From Rickettsiales bacterium (GTDB taxonomy: Bacteria > Pseudomonadota > Alphaproteobacteria > Rickettsiales > UBA1997): a stretch of 6,397 nt of DNA. The notes beneath the pieces were generated by a model. The model was not told the origin of the DNA. It worked only from the letters and a program-made list of their open reading frames with translations, and ran no database searches. Position numbers and translations under genes: made by a program. Shown here piece by piece: positions 6,305 through 6,397 of the stretch; positions within the stretch are counted from its first letter, which is position 1; each line of letters begins with the position of its first letter. The stretch is taken from NCBI GenBank assembly GCA_947496905.1, contig CANMEW010000075.1:1-6397 (forward strand), given 5' to 3'.

Positions 6305-6397
6305 ATGATTACCGCACAATTCCTGAACAGCATTAATTCTGAACTTGAGTCCCTTAAGCAAAATGGCCTCTTCAAGGACGAGAGTGAAATAATCACG
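6305..6397 (+). CDS. kbl: Glycine C-acetyltransferase (2-amino-3-ketobutyrate CoA ligase), 5' end only
   Basis: Only the first 31 codons are present; the frame is open to the window edge. MITAQFLNSINSELESLK followed by NGLFKDESEIIT follows the N-terminus of Kbl closely (Escherichia coli Kbl has a similar QLTNDLETARAEGLFKEERIIT segment). Kbl is a PLP enzyme that splits 2-amino-3-oxobutyrate with CoA into glycine and acetyl-CoA, usually paired with threonine dehydrogenase. The catalytic lysine and PLP motifs lie beyond the window, so other alpha-oxoamine synthases cannot be fully excluded. No clear ribosome binding site precedes the ATG. It is divergent from thiL across a 106-bp gap full of hairpins. 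Confidence 0.8.
   Translation, partial: MITAQFLNSINSELESLKQNGLFKDESEIIT

Noticed and set aside
6173..6361. Minus-strand 62-codon open frame across the thiL-kbl gap
   Set aside because: It overlaps the kbl start antisense and the thiL 5' end, and its sequence is the translation of the hairpin block; no family recognised.

Overview
This is an AT-rich bacterial chromosome window, most likely from an alphaproteobacterium. The case rests on GroEL: alphaproteobacterial-like sequence, conserved catalytic Asp residues and a Gly-Met-rich C-terminal tail. A+T-rich housekeeping genes in tight packing, separated by small palindromic repeats, suggest a Rickettsiales/Holosporales-like or other reduced lineage. 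That placement is inference only; no 16S or similar marker is present.

Layout. 1-429: the end of a palindromic repeat (2-17), a complete tRNA-Ala(GGC) on the minus strand (80-155) and a non-coding stretch of hairpins bounded by two identical 84-bp direct repeats (141-224 and 376-459). 430-1545 (minus): ribD, whose last nine codons and stop lie in the second repeat copy. 1555-4296 (plus): a small proline/tyrosine/glutamine-rich putative lipoprotein, a glutaredoxin, then groES-groEL, closed by a strong terminator (4319-4358). 4425-4565: a 141-bp MITE-like palindrome with perfect 17-bp terminal inverted repeats and a likely 4-bp target duplication. 6198-4566 (minus): thiL and an RDD-family membrane protein overlapping by 11 bp. 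6200-6280: three hairpins in the divergent thiL/kbl intergenic region. 6305-6397 (plus): the first 31 codons of kbl.

Functions. The genes are core metabolism and proteostasis: riboflavin synthesis (RibD), thiamine pyrophosphate synthesis (ThiL), thiol redox (glutaredoxin), the GroEL/ES chaperonin and threonine/glycine catabolism (Kbl). They do not form one pathway. I see no defence system, prophage, CRISPR array or new multi-gene system. The unusual content is the repeats: one family supplies the C-terminus of RibD, another is inserted exactly at the stop codon of the RDD gene, and a third hairpin touches the thiL ribosome binding site and start codon.
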